A stretch of 64,000 bases of DNA from Polyangiaceae bacterium. Its GTDB lineage: Bacteria > Myxococcota_A > Polyangia > Polyangiales > Polyangiaceae. The notes beneath the pieces were generated by a model, which searched no databases, was not told where the DNA came from, and saw only the letters and a program-made list of their open reading frames with translations. The translations under genes and the position numbers were made by a program. The DNA is taken from contig JAHBVY010000009.1 in the NCBI GenBank assembly GCA_019637265.1, forward strand, positions 15,001 through 79,000, read 5' to 3'. This document shows positions 1 to 9,910 of this stretch, piece after piece. How positions within the stretch are numbered: position 1 is the first letter of the stretch; each line of letters starts with the position of its first letter.

Positions 1-2359
<2,359 letters not shown>

Positions 2360-2462
2360 ACTCTCTAAGGCAAACATTGTTGTTGACACTCGGAGTCCGA
2401 GTGACGAGCTCCCCCTCGAGAGGGAGCCCGCAGCGTCCGCTGCTTGCGCACTTGAAAGTTTT

Positions 2463-2579
2463 TCCGGTGGTGATTTCGAGAAGGCCACACCCGATCCCAT
2501 CCCGAACTCGGTAGTTAAGCTTCTCAGAGCCGATGGTACTGCAAGGGTTCCCTTGTGGGAGAGTAGGTCGCCGCCGGGC
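2463..2579 (+). rRNA. rrf: 5S ribosomal RNA
   Basis: It lies 103 nt after the 23S gene. The 5' strand CCGGTGG pairs with 3' CGCCGCCGGG. The conserved internal segments CCCATCCCGAACTCGG, GCCGATGGTACTG and GGGAGAGTAGG are all present. Length is about 117 nt, normal for 5S. It closes the rRNA operon and is followed at once by a terminator. Confidence 0.97.
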
Positions 2580-2588
2580 TATTTACCC

Positions 2589-2627
2589 AGCCGGGCTGAT
2601 GTACATCAGCCCGGCTGTTTTTTTTTT
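2589..2627 (+). terminator. Rho-independent terminator of the rRNA operon
   Basis: A perfect inverted repeat (AGCCGGGCTGATG on the left arm, CATCAGCCCGGCT on the right, separated by TA) is followed by G and a run of ten T. It begins ten bases after the 5S gene. It is the clearest intrinsic terminator in the window. Confidence 0.96.
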
Positions 2628-2760
2628 GTCCCTGAGCGCCTCAGCCTGGACCGCTAAGCTCGGCGTGTCGGCCTACCAGCTTTGGTCCGCCGGTCTAAGG
2701 CGCGGCTTTTCTGTTCGGCTCAGCGGGTTCCCGGCTCGGCCGTATGGGGAGCCCCAAGGC

Positions 2761-2780
2761 GGTGCCGTCCAACCCCCCGA
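2761..2780 (+). repeat. Dispersed CCAACCCCC motif copy
   Basis: GGTGCCGTCCAACCCCCC followed by GA. Eighteen of these bases are identical to the copy at 60573, and the 9700-9723 copy is the same sequence inverted. It lies between the rRNA terminator and the start of the transglycosylase gene. Confidence 0.6.
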
Positions 2781-2813
2781 AGAGGGATCGCTGGCGGTGG
2801 ACTCGGTGGCTGC

Positions 2814-5270
2814 ATGGTAGGCCTTCCGGGGCTTTCGGCGTTAGGGTTGGGTGTGCGCCCGCGCTATTGGGTTTTGGCTGCTCTCCCGGTGATCGTCGGG
2901 ATCGTCGCGGCGCTGGCGTGGGAGCCGCTGGTGCGCTCGAAGGCGATCGCGGCGGCTGAGGCGCGCGGCTTTTCGGTACGGATCGAGCGGGTGCGCCTGG
3001 GGTGGGGGCGCGTGTGGCTCGAGGGGGTGGATGTCTCGGCGCCTCGGGCGCCCGCCGTGCAAGGGCGGGTTCAGGTGCTCGAGGTGAAGCTCGAGGGGCT
3101 CACGCCGTCGCAGCTCATCGCGCATGGGGGCGAGGTGACGCTGAAGGGTCCGCCCAATGAGGTGCGGCGGCAGCTGCGGGAGCTGCGGGGTGCGCCCGGT
3201 GCGGGGGAGCCCAGCTCGAGTGAGGGCCGCTACGCCGCGGAGGGGCTCACGGTGCGCTGGCGCGATGGGGATCAGGAGCTGGTCGCCTGGGGCGTACGGT
3301 ATCACCGCGATTCGAGCCATCACCTCGCGGGGGACTTGGTGCAGGCGGGGGGCAGGCTCCCGCTACGGCTGCGCGGCTTCGAAGTGCAGGTGCAGGAGGG
3401 GCGGCTTCGGCGCTTCACAGCGGCGGGGCTTTGGGCGGAGGTGGCGCTCGATGGGGATGGGCTGGCTCCCGCAGGAGCGGGGCCGGCTGAGCCAAACGCG
3501 GCCGAGCCTGAGCAAGGTGCTTCTCTTCAAGCGGGATCGGCTCAGGGGTCGGGTGCCACACAGGCGCCGAAAGATGCGAAAGCCGTCCTGGCGCAGCCAA
3601 AGGACAGTAAATCAGCGCCGGCCGGTGGGCTGGCAGTGAAGCAAGGCTCGCCCAAAGCGCCTTCGGACGTTGCGCCTGGGCGCGGTGAGCGCTGGCGTCG
3701 GGAGCTGGCGCGAGCGGCGACCCTGATCTCCGCTCAGCTCCCGGTCGAGGCCGAGGTGCAGATCGCCGGTTTCGAGGTAGCCCTGGTGCGGGGCGGTGAG
3801 CCGCTACGCATTGGGCCGGGCTCGCTGTCCCTCAGCCGCACCGAGCGCGAGCTGCGGGTGCGGCTGTTGCCCGGTGCCGAGGCGAACGCATCGCCGCTCA
3901 CGCTAGATCTCACGCTGCCGCTCGATCCCATAGCGGACGTCGCGGTCTCGGTGACGGGCGGTCCCGTGAGCCTGGCGTGGCTCGGCGTGAGGGATGGCGA
4001 GTGGGGCCTCACGGAGGTGGCGCGCGCGGGCGTGAAGGCGCGGCTCGAGCTGGGTCTCCGCGAGGCGGGCGCCGAGCTGAGCTTCAAGGGACAGCTGGAC
4101 CTCACGGGGGTCGCGCTCGAGAGGCCCTGGCTCGCGGCGCGTCCCGTGCGAGGGGTGCAGCTGGGTCTGAACGGCAGCGGCGCGCTGAAGACGGATGGCA
4201 GCCTGCTGCGCGTCGATGAGGGCGAGCTGACGGTGGGTGAGGCGCGCGCCACCCTGCGCGGCGAGCTCCGTCGCGGTGACGGCCACTACCAGGTGAAGGC
4301 CAAGGGCAGCGTGCCGCTCGCGGGGTGTCAGGCGTTGCTCGATGCGCTCCCCGAGGGGCTCGCGCCGCTCCTCGAGGGGATGCGCGCCGACGGCACCTTC
4401 GCGGCGGAGGGCTCGCTGGAGCTCGATTCGAAGCAGCCCGAGCGGATGCAGGTGTCCTGGAACGTGGCCAACGACTGCCGCATCACCGCCGCTTCGGCCG
4501 ACGTGATGCCGACCCGCTTCAAGCAGCCGTTCACGCTCATGGTGACCAACGCCACGGGCGCCGCGGTGCCCTATCAAACCGGTCCGGGGACACCCAACTG
4601 GGTGCCGCGCGGATCCATCAGCCGGCACCTGGAGACGGCGGTGCTCATCTGCGAAGACGGCCGCTTCTGGCGCCACCGTGGCTTCGACGAGGAGGCGATC
4701 CGCAACTCGATCCGCGAGAACGTGCGCCAGGGCCGCTTCGTGCGCGGCGCGAGCACCATCTCGATGCAGCTCGCGAAGAACCTGTACCTACGCCGCGAGA
4801 AGACGCTCTCCCGCAAGCTCCAAGAGGCGGCGCTCACCATGCTGCTCGAGCAGCAGCTCACCAAGCACGAGCTGCTCGAGCTCTACTTCAACGTGATCGA
4901 GTACGCGCCAGGGATCTACGGCATCGCGCAGGGCGCCCCACACTACTTCAACACCCATGCGAGCCAGCTCTCCCTGGGCCAGGCGCTGTACATGGGCTCG
5001 GTGCTCTCGAGCCCCAAGCGTCAGCACTTCGGACCGTCAGGTCGCGTGACGGATGGTTGGTTGGGCTACCTCAGGCGCTTGATGCGCCTCGGGAACCGCA
5101 TCCGCTTGGTGAGTGATGCTGACTTGGAGGATGGCCTGCGTGAGCAGGTGACCTTCAAGCTCGCCTACTCCCCGCGCCTGCCCGCGGAGGGGGAAGACCC
5201 CGACGCGATCCACGATCAGGCGGTGGACTCCTCGCCCTTCGGCGGCCCCATCTTGACGCCTGAGGAGTAG
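2814..5270 (+). CDS. Transglycosylase (GT51) with long AsmA-like N-terminal region
   Basis: 818 residues. An N-terminal membrane segment (about residues 14-36) is followed by about 520 residues resembling AsmA-type beta repeats, with a low-complexity Ala/Pro/Lys spacer near 220-285. The C-terminal 230 residues carry the peptidoglycan glycosyltransferase family 51 signature: EDGRFWRHRGFDEEAI with catalytic Glu about 614, then GASTISMQLAKNLYL, then ELYFNVIEY. GT51 enzymes polymerise lipid II in the periplasm. There is no transpeptidase domain, so this is a monofunctional-type enzyme on an unusual stalk. An upstream in-frame ATG at 2682 exists, but the ATG at 2814 directly precedes the membrane anchor and is preferred. 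The AsmA-like label is inference; the GT51 domain is clear. Confidence 0.85.
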   Translation: MVGLPGLSALGLGVRPRYWVLAALPVIVGIVAALAWEPLVRSKAIAAAEARGFSVRIERVRLGWGRVWLEGVDVSAPRAPAVQGRVQVLEVKLEGLTPSQLIAHGGEVTLKGPPNEVRRQLRELRGAPGAGEPSSSEGRYAAEGLTVRWRDGDQELVAWGVRYHRDSSHHLAGDLVQAGGRLPLRLRGFEVQVQEGRLRRFTAAGLWAEVALDGDGLAPAGAGPAEPNAAEPEQGASLQAGSAQGSGATQAPKDAKAVLAQPKDSKSAPAGGLAVKQGSPKAPSDVAPGRGERWRRELARAATLISAQLPVEAEVQIAGFEVALVRGGEPLRIGPGSLSLSRTERELRVRLLPGAEANASPLTLDLTLPLDPIADVAVSVTGGPVSLAWLGVRDGEWGLTEVARAGVKARLELGLREAGAELSFKGQLDLTGVALERPWLAARPVRGVQLGLNGSGALKTDGSLLRVDEGELTVGEARATLRGELRRGDGHYQVKAKGSVPLAGCQALLDALPEGLAPLLEGMRADGTFAAEGSLELDSKQPERMQVSWNVANDCRITAASADVMPTRFKQPFTLMVTNATGAAVPYQTGPGTPNWVPRGSISRHLETAVLICEDGRFWRHRGFDEEAIRNSIRENVRQGRFVRGASTISMQLAKNLYLRREKTLSRKLQEAALTMLLEQQLTKHELLELYFNVIEYAPGIYGIAQGAPHYFNTHASQLSLGQALYMGSVLSSPKRQHFGPSGRVTDGWLGYLRRLMRLGNRIRLVSDADLEDGLREQVTFKLAYSPRLPAEGEDPDAIHDQAVDSSPFGGPILTPEE

Positions 5271-5273
5271 ACC

Positions 5274-5288
5274 ATCAGTCATACTGAT
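5274..5288. repeat. Short palindrome ATCAGT-CAT-ACTGAT after a stop codon
   Basis: Perfect 6-bp arms, starting 4 bases after the transglycosylase stop. Related RTCAG-N-CTGAY palindromes occur at 7404, 24132, 24161, 29028, 34947, 52293 and elsewhere. There is no T tract, so it is not an obvious intrinsic terminator. Confidence 0.5.
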
Positions 5289-5400
5289 GAATGCCCATTG
5301 GAGATCCAGCACGACGCTCGCCTGCTGCAGCACAGCCCGCTGGATGCTCACCCGCTGCAGCAAAGTCCCCTGGATGCACCTGTGGCCGCTCGTGTGTCTT

Positions 5401-5425
5401 CTTTTTTGGGGGTTTGGCAGTGCAC
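5401..5425 (+). repeat. Dispersed G-run motif copy
   Basis: CTTTTTTGGGGGTTTGGCAG, followed by TGCAC and a GC-rich stretch. It lies in the convergent gap between the transglycosylase gene and tadA. The rest of the 207-bp gap holds an imperfect 30-bp direct repeat (about 5324-5383, CTGCAGCA...CTGGATGC twice) and no recognisable gene. Confidence 0.65.
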
Positions 5426-5477
5426 CTCACGGGCTGAACCGCGCGGCCCCGGCGCGCCATGAAGCTCACTTCTGCGC

Positions 5478-6200
5478 TCACTTCTGTCCCTCCGCGCGGA
5501 GCCGCCGGAAGAAGGCTTGGAGCCTGTCCCTGGAGGCCTCTGCCAGCACACCCGCCGTGCAGGGGAAGCGGTGGTTCAAGCGCGTGTCTTGGTGCAGCTG
5601 ATACAGCGAGCCCACCGCGCCCGCCTTGGGGTCCGCCGCTCCGTACACCAGGCGCCCGATGCGCGCGTTCACCAGCGCGCCAGCGCACATCGCGCAAGGC
5701 TCGAGCGTGACGTACAGCGTGGCTCCGGTGAGCCGCCAATGACCGATGCGCTCCGCCGCGAGCCTCAGCGCGAGCACCTCCGCGTGGCCCGTGGGGTCCG
5801 CATCAATTTCCCTGCGGTTATGTGACCGCGCCAAGAGCTCGCCCTGAGCGTCCAAGATCACGCAGCCGATCGGCACGTCGCCGTGCAAGGCGGCTCGATC
5901 TGCCTCCTCCAGCGCGAGCTCCATCGCGCGGCGGTCAGTGTCGCTCGGCGCACCTTGGGCGCACTCGGCGTCGGTTGGTGCAACTTCGGTGCGCTCAGCG
6001 CCGCTCGGTGCACCCTGGGCGCACTCGGCGTCACTTGGAGCGGTGCGCTCAGCGCCGCTCAGCGCACCTTTGGCGCCGCTCGCGCCTTCGGCGCCGCTCG
6101 GTGCACCCTGGGCGCACTCGGGGTCACTTGGAGCGGTGCGTTCAGCGCCGCTCAGCACGTCGACACCGCCCGGTGCCTCGCCTTCGGGCGCCTCAGCCAT
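5478..6200 (-). CDS. tadA: tRNA adenosine(34) deaminase TadA with repeat-built N-terminal extension
   Basis: TadA converts A34 to inosine in tRNA-Arg(ACG); two such tRNAs lie 1.5 kb away. The catalytic core is the last 148 residues (from the Met at 5924): zinc ligand and proton shuttle HAE in TGHAEVLALR, then the PCAMC cysteine pair. The preceding 92 residues are a degenerate Ala/Gly/Ser/Glu repeat (units like CAQGAPSGAERTAPSD). The long start is supported by an 8-bp overlap with the upstream lysR-like gene, which suggests coupling. The core alone would be a normal-sized TadA from the Met at 5924. The enzyme identity is secure; which start is used in vivo is not. Confidence 0.88.
   Translation of the reverse strand: MAEAPEGEAPGGVDVLSGAERTAPSDPECAQGAPSGAEGASGAKGALSGAERTAPSDAECAQGAPSGAERTEVAPTDAECAQGAPSDTDRRAMELALEEADRAALHGDVPIGCVILDAQGELLARSHNRREIDADPTGHAEVLALRLAAERIGHWRLTGATLYVTLEPCAMCAGALVNARIGRLVYGAADPKAGAVGSLYQLHQDTRLNHRFPCTAGVLAEASRDRLQAFFRRLRAEGQK
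5938..6170. repeat. Degenerate tandem repeat, ~54-bp unit, encoding the TadA extension
   Basis: Three imperfect copies of a unit containing GGTGCACCCTGGGCGCACTC and GTCACTTGGAGCGGTGCG, with shorter partial units between them. The unit keeps the tadA frame open on the minus strand. Confidence 0.8.
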
Positions 6201-6462
6201 CGGGGCCGAAGGCTCCTACCAGCGCTTTGGCGTGCGCCACCTCCGCGAGGATCCCCCGCGCGCGCTCGAGCAGCGCCGCGCCCGGCGGCAGCAGCGACAC
6301 CCCGCGCGGCGTGCGATCGAACAGCGGCACCCCGAGCTCGTCCTCTAGGGCGCGTAGCTGACGACTCAGCGGAGGCTGAGAGATGTGCAGGCGCCGCGCA
6401 GCGCGCCCGATGTTGCCCTCCTCCGCGATCGCTACGAAGTATTCCAGCTGAACCAGGCTCAC
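6193..6462 (-). CDS. LysR-type HTH-only protein (truncated LTTR)
   Basis: 89 residues. Residues 1-60 are a typical LysR winged-helix domain (QLEYFVAIAEEGNIGRAARR, then LHISQPPLSRQLRALEDELG and LFDRTPRG). The coding frame stops about 25 residues into the linker helix, so the co-inducer-binding domain (about 200 residues) is missing. The stop overlaps the tadA start by 8 bp. Two ATAC-N7-GTAT boxes lie upstream. It may be a decayed regulator, or a functional DNA-binding stub; the clean frame and intact operator boxes favour neither decisively. Confidence 0.8.
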   Translation of the reverse strand: MSLVQLEYFVAIAEEGNIGRAARRLHISQPPLSRQLRALEDELGVPLFDRTPRGVSLLPPGAALLERARGILAEVAHAKALVGAFGPDG

Positions 6463-6513
6463 CCGCCCAAGGTACCAGCCACTCGCGCGCCCGGCGAGCT
6501 ACGTCACCACGCG

Positions 6514-6528
6514 ATACCCAAATGGTAT
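6514..6528. promoter_or_regulatory. LysR-type box 1 (ATAC-N7-GTAT)
   Basis: ATACCCAAATGGTAT, an exact match to the classical LTTR half-site arrangement ATAC-N7-GTAT (T-N11-A). It lies 52 bp upstream of the lysR-like start in the divergent lysR/map gap. Confidence 0.7.
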
Positions 6529-6583
6529 GGCTCCGGCAGCTCGGCGCGTGAGCGCCCTCACGGCGCTGAACCTGAGGTGCGCG

Positions 6584-6598
6584 ATACTCAAATGGTAT
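6584..6598. promoter_or_regulatory. LysR-type box 2 (ATAC-N7-GTAT)
   Basis: ATACTCAAATGGTAT, differing from box 1 by one base and exactly 70 bp from it. Identity extends to flanking GCG and GG. It lies 35 bp upstream of the map start, so map may also be controlled. Confidence 0.7.
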
Positions 6599-6632
6599 GG
6601 GCACCTGGTGCTTGCTCGAGGCAGCGTCCAGG

Positions 6633-7391
6633 ATGATCCGGATCCTGTCGACGAACGAACTCGAGAAGATGCGCCTCGCGGGGCGCGCGGCGCGTGAGAC
6701 CTTGGCGCTGGTGGGGCAGCGGCTGGCTCCCGGAGTGAGCACGCTCACCATCGACGCCTGGGTGCGCGAAGACACGGCGCGCCGCGGCGGGCGCCCGAGC
6801 CAGCTGGGTTACTCACCCGAGCCAGGGCTCGTGTTCCCCGCGGCGGTGTGCACCAGCGTGAACCACGTGGTGTGCCACGGCATCCCGCGGGCCGATCAGG
6901 TGCTCCAGCACGGCGACATCATCAACGTGGACATCACCACCGAGCTGGACGGTTTCCATGGGGATACATCCGCCACCTTCTGCGTCGGGGAGTGCTCGCC
7001 CGCCGCGCGGCGCTTGGTCGAGGCCGCGCGGCGCTGCCGCGACGTCGGTGTGCTCGCGGTGCGACCTGGCGCGCGCCTCGGCGACATCGGCGCCGCGATC
7101 GAGGCGGAGGCGGCGCGGCTCGGGGTGAGCGTCGTGCGTGAGTTCGGTGGTCACGGGATCGGGCGGCGCATGCACGAGGAGCCGCACGTGCCCTGTCACG
7201 GCCGCGCGGGCACCGGCGTGCGGCTCAAGCCAGGGATGGCGCTCACCATCGAGCCCATGCTCAACCTGGGCGGCCCCGCGATCGAGTTTGGCGACGATGG
7301 CTGGACGGTGCTGACCCGCGACGGCAGCCTCTCCGCGCAGTTCGAGCACACGGTGCTCGTGACGCCGAGCGGCCACGAGGTGACGACCTGA
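6633..7391 (+). CDS. map: Methionine aminopeptidase, type I
   Basis: 252 residues. It removes the initiator Met from nascent proteins using two metal ions. All five ligands are present: D100 (NVDIT), D111 (HGDTSATF), H174 (GGHGIGRRMHEEP), E207 (TIEPML) and E238 (FEHT). The ATG at 6633 is chosen because the protein then begins MIRILSTNELEKMR, as in the family. An upstream ATG at 6597 would overlap LysR box 2. It is divergent from the lysR-like/tadA pair. Confidence 0.95.
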   Translation: MIRILSTNELEKMRLAGRAARETLALVGQRLAPGVSTLTIDAWVREDTARRGGRPSQLGYSPEPGLVFPAAVCTSVNHVVCHGIPRADQVLQHGDIINVDITTELDGFHGDTSATFCVGECSPAARRLVEAARRCRDVGVLAVRPGARLGDIGAAIEAEAARLGVSVVREFGGHGIGRRMHEEPHVPCHGRAGTGVRLKPGMALTIEPMLNLGGPAIEFGDDGWTVLTRDGSLSAQFEHTVLVTPSGHEVTT

Positions 7392-7568
7392 GCCTTGAAA
7401 ACGTCAGCCTAACTGATGAAATCGTTCAGAGTATCGCGCGTGGAGCACCATCTGGGACACCCAGCGGCTCGCCAAACCCCCAACCCCCTTACGATCGCGC
7501 AAAACCCCATGATTACAAATGCTTAGGTCACTTCGTGCGCTGCGCCCCCCAAGCGCGTGTCGTTTGCA
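7392..7568. other. Gap between map and the first tRNA, with two repeat motifs
   Basis: Holds a RTCAG-type palindrome (GTCAGCCTAACTGATG, 7403-7418) 12 bases after the map stop and a dispersed C-run motif (GCCAAACCCCCAACCCCC, 7471-7488). From about 7543 the sequence belongs to the first of two duplicated promoter-tRNA units. I see no gene. Confidence 0.6.
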
Positions 7569-7569
7569 T

Positions 7570-7597
7570 TTGACGGCCCTCTTGGTGCTGCTATGAA
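7570..7597 (+). promoter_or_regulatory. Sigma-70-type promoter of first tRNA-Arg
   Basis: -35 TTGACG (7570-7575), 16-bp spacer, -10 TATGAA (7592-7597), ending 11 bases before the tRNA. The same arrangement recurs before the second tRNA. Confidence 0.75.
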
Positions 7598-7608
7598 CGG
7601 CCCCCCAA

Positions 7609-7686
7609 GCGCTCGTAGCTCAGTTGGATTAGAGCATCGGTCTACGGAACCGAGGGTCGGAGGTTCGAATCCTTCCGGGCGCGCCA
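7609..7686 (+). tRNA. tRNA-Arg (ACG)
   Basis: Cloverleaf by eye: acceptor GCGCTCG/CGGGCGC, D arm GCTC...GAGC, anticodon stem TCGGT/ACCGA with loop CTACGGA (anticodon ACG, 7644-7646), T arm GGAGG-TTCGAAT-CCTTC, encoded CCA. The D loop is one base longer than in the neighbouring copy. A34 is the substrate for TadA encoded at 5.5-6.2 kb. Confidence 0.93.
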
Positions 7687-7718
7687 CCTCTGCGCCCCCA
7701 AGCGCGTGTCGTTTGCGT

Positions 7719-7746
7719 TTGACGGCGCCCCTACCGCTGCTATGAA
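7719..7746 (+). promoter_or_regulatory. Sigma-70-type promoter of second tRNA-Arg
   Basis: -35 TTGACG (7719-7724), 16-bp spacer, -10 TATGAA (7741-7746). It is a duplicate of the first tRNA promoter, 149 bp downstream of it. Confidence 0.75.
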
Positions 7747-7757
7747 CCGCGCCCCAA

Positions 7758-7834
<77 letters not shown>

Positions 7835-7882
7835 TAAGACCCGCTGTTCCTGCGGGTTCCGCTGCGACGGGCGTCCGCAGCG

Positions 7883-8893
7883 CTACGTGAGGAAGGGGCT
7901 GAGCGCTGCGTCCATCGCGGTGAGCGGCGCGGCTTGGCCGGTGTAGAGCTGAAACTGTCGCGCGGCTTGGTGCAGCAGCATGCGCCCGCCGTGGATGACG
8001 GGCACCCCGCGCGCCTCACACGCGGCGACCAGCTCCGTGCGGAGCGGCTTGTAGACGATGTCCATCACCAGCTGCGAAGGGCTCAGCTCGTCCACGGCGA
8101 GCGGGCAGCCGGGCGTCGCGTCCATCCCCACGGAGGTGGCGTTGACGAGGACGTCATAGTCACTGACTTTGAGCGCCGCGAGCGGCAGGCTCCGCGCCTC
8201 CCCGCGCGCACCGTGCTCCGCCTGGGTCTCGTCGCCGTGGGTCGACACGCCACCTCCCCGCGCCTCCCCGCGCTCTGCCTTTGGCACACCGCTGCGCTCA
8301 GCTTGCGTGAGCTGAGCTGACTTGAAGGTTCTACCTGATTCAGTGGCCAGGTCTGACTTCCTGGCCTGAGATGTCGTGAGCAGCTCTGACCGCATGAGCT
8401 GTGAGGCCAGCTCCGCGGCCTTCGCTGCATCACGGTTGGCGATCGTCAGCCGTGAGCCCGCCTCCACCACGCCGAACGCGACCGCGCGCGCCGCGCCCCC
8501 TGCGCCGAGTAGCAGCACCCGCGCGCCGCTCAGCGTGGTGCGCTCCGCGAGCGCCGTCACCGCGCCATAGGCGTCCGTGTTGTGGCCGATGAGCCGCCCA
8601 CCTTGGTTCACGATGGTGTTCACGGCGCCTATCGCCTGAGCCAGCGGATCGATCGCATCGAGCAGCGGCATCACGCTCAGCTTGAACGGCATCGAGATGC
8701 CCAGGCCGCGGATCCCCAGCGCGCGCATCCCGCTCAGCGCCGAAGCGAGCTGCGCCTCCACGATGGAGAACGGGTGGTAGTGGTAGGCGAGCCCCAAGGC
8801 GCGGTACCCGGCGTGGTGCATCGCCGCGCCCACCGGGGACGCATGCAGGGAGAGCGAACCGCACAGGGTGTCGAGCGGAGGGTTCTGAGCCAC
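7883..8893 (-). CDS. aroE: Shikimate dehydrogenase with a ~70-residue internal insert
   Basis: 336 residues against the usual 270-285. AroE reduces 3-dehydroshikimate to shikimate with NADPH. Substrate-site K71 (SMPFKLS) and D107 (GHNTDAYG) and the NADP loop LLGAGGAARA (about 129-137) are present, as are NATSVGM (about 251-257) and the C-terminal GRMLLHQAARQFQLYTG. The excess sits between the Rossmann strand/helix (to about residue 167) and VSDYDVLVNATS: about residues 167-236 (8186-8395), Ser/Glu/Arg/Gly-rich, absent from typical AroE and carrying DNA inverted repeats. It has the catalytic residues needed for activity. Confidence 0.92.
   Translation of the reverse strand: MAQNPPLDTLCGSLSLHASPVGAAMHHAGYRALGLAYHYHPFSIVEAQLASALSGMRALGIRGLGISMPFKLSVMPLLDAIDPLAQAIGAVNTIVNQGGRLIGHNTDAYGAVTALAERTTLSGARVLLLGAGGAARAVAFGVVEAGSRLTIANRDAAKAAELASQLMRSELLTTSQARKSDLATESGRTFKSAQLTQAERSGVPKAERGEARGGGVSTHGDETQAEHGARGEARSLPLAALKVSDYDVLVNATSVGMDATPGCPLAVDELSPSQLVMDIVYKPLRTELVAACEARGVPVIHGGRMLLHQAARQFQLYTGQAAPLTAMDAALSPFLT
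8186..8395. repeat. Repeat-like insert inside aroE
   Basis: In-frame segment of about 210 bp with short inverted repeats: TCAGCT-TGCGTG-AGCTGA (about 8299-8316) and GGCCAGG-N8-CCTGGCC (about 8345-8366), and a direct repeat of CCTCCCCGCGC. It has lower GC in part and no match to the AroE fold. Confidence 0.6.
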
Positions 8894-8953
8894 GCGGTAG
8901 CCTAGCCGATGCGGATCGGCTGAAGAGGGCGCGCGCGCTCAGCGTTGGAAGGT

Positions 8954-9729
8954 GCGGTGCCGTCTAACCCACCCCCCGCGCTCAGGCTCCAGCAAGAACC
9001 TCACGTAGCCACTCGGCCCACCAGCCGATCCCTCATACAGGTGGCACAGCAAAACCGGCCGCCTGGCCGACTCCCATCGTAGGGAGAGCGAGCTCGGGTG
9101 GCTCGGGTGCAACAGGCGGGTTGGGGAGGGTGCGCCGCCAGCCAGCAGCTGAATGACGCGCCGCATCAAAATCATGAACCTTTTTGCGGGCTCCACCAGG
9201 GGACCTGACACGGAGGTCACCCCCACTCGGGCCAGATTTTCGGCGCCGGACAGTCATCGCTTGGGTTGCTTGGGTTTTTGTGCGGTTCTGTGGGTATGGC
9301 ACGATGACTGCTATAGGGAGGGTCACTTGACCGGTCCCCTGGTGGACCGCTTCCTTACTTCGCTTTGCTTCACCCTCGCTGTGCGACTGTTCAGCGCATC
9401 GCGGGGGCCCTTTTCCCTCCTTCCTTTGCTTTTTCTTGCCTTGCTTGGGTGGGCCCGCTGCGCCTGATTGGCTGAGCAGGGTGGCCCCCAGGTTGGGTTC
9501 ATCGCCCCGATTCCAGTTGCTCTAGTTTCTGGGGCTGGGCTTCCTTGGCTTGAGCTGCTTCCTTGAGGCTTAGTCCTCGGTGCCTGGCTTCGCGGGGAGC
9601 GACGGTGCCTGGCTCTGTGGGCGTCGTCTGGCTCTGAGCGCCTTGGCCTCTCACGGCCGCGCTTCGCTTCTTTTGGGGGCTCTTCTTCGGGGGGCTTGAT
9701 TTTTTCTGGGGTTGGACGGCACCGCGCCT
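8954..9729. other. Coding-poor 0.8-kb stretch bounded by an inverted repeat
   Basis: The left boundary is GCGGTGCCGTCTAACCC (8954-8970); the right boundary is the reverse complement of GCGGTGCCGTCCAACCCC (9708-9725 and flanking bases). The inside is T-rich on the plus strand, especially 9240-9700, with short repeats of CTTGGGT and TGCCTGGCT types and a GGTCACTTGACC palindrome near 9325. Open frames on both strands lack family features. It could be a decayed insertion element or a non-autonomous element; no transposase is recognised. Confidence 0.4.
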
Positions 9730-9910
9730 CGTGCGCCGGGGAGCACGCCTCCTCGGTGCGCCGCTGCGAGGATGTCGATTGCAACCGACCCCCCGCGCGA
9801 TTGATTCCCGGGCGGCGCTGGCTGTGTCGTTTCGATCACGGCGCGGCTTGGGGGCTGGCCGTTGCTGGGTGGGCGCCTCAGGTTTGCTGGCTCCGGCGCA
9901 GCGCGTGGCT

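Noticed and set aside
9153..9467. 104-residue frame in the coding-poor segment
   Set aside because: No ribosome site, no family likeness, and composition follows the T-rich DNA; its hydrophobic end (LLPLLFLALLGW) is a result of CTT/CTC repeats.
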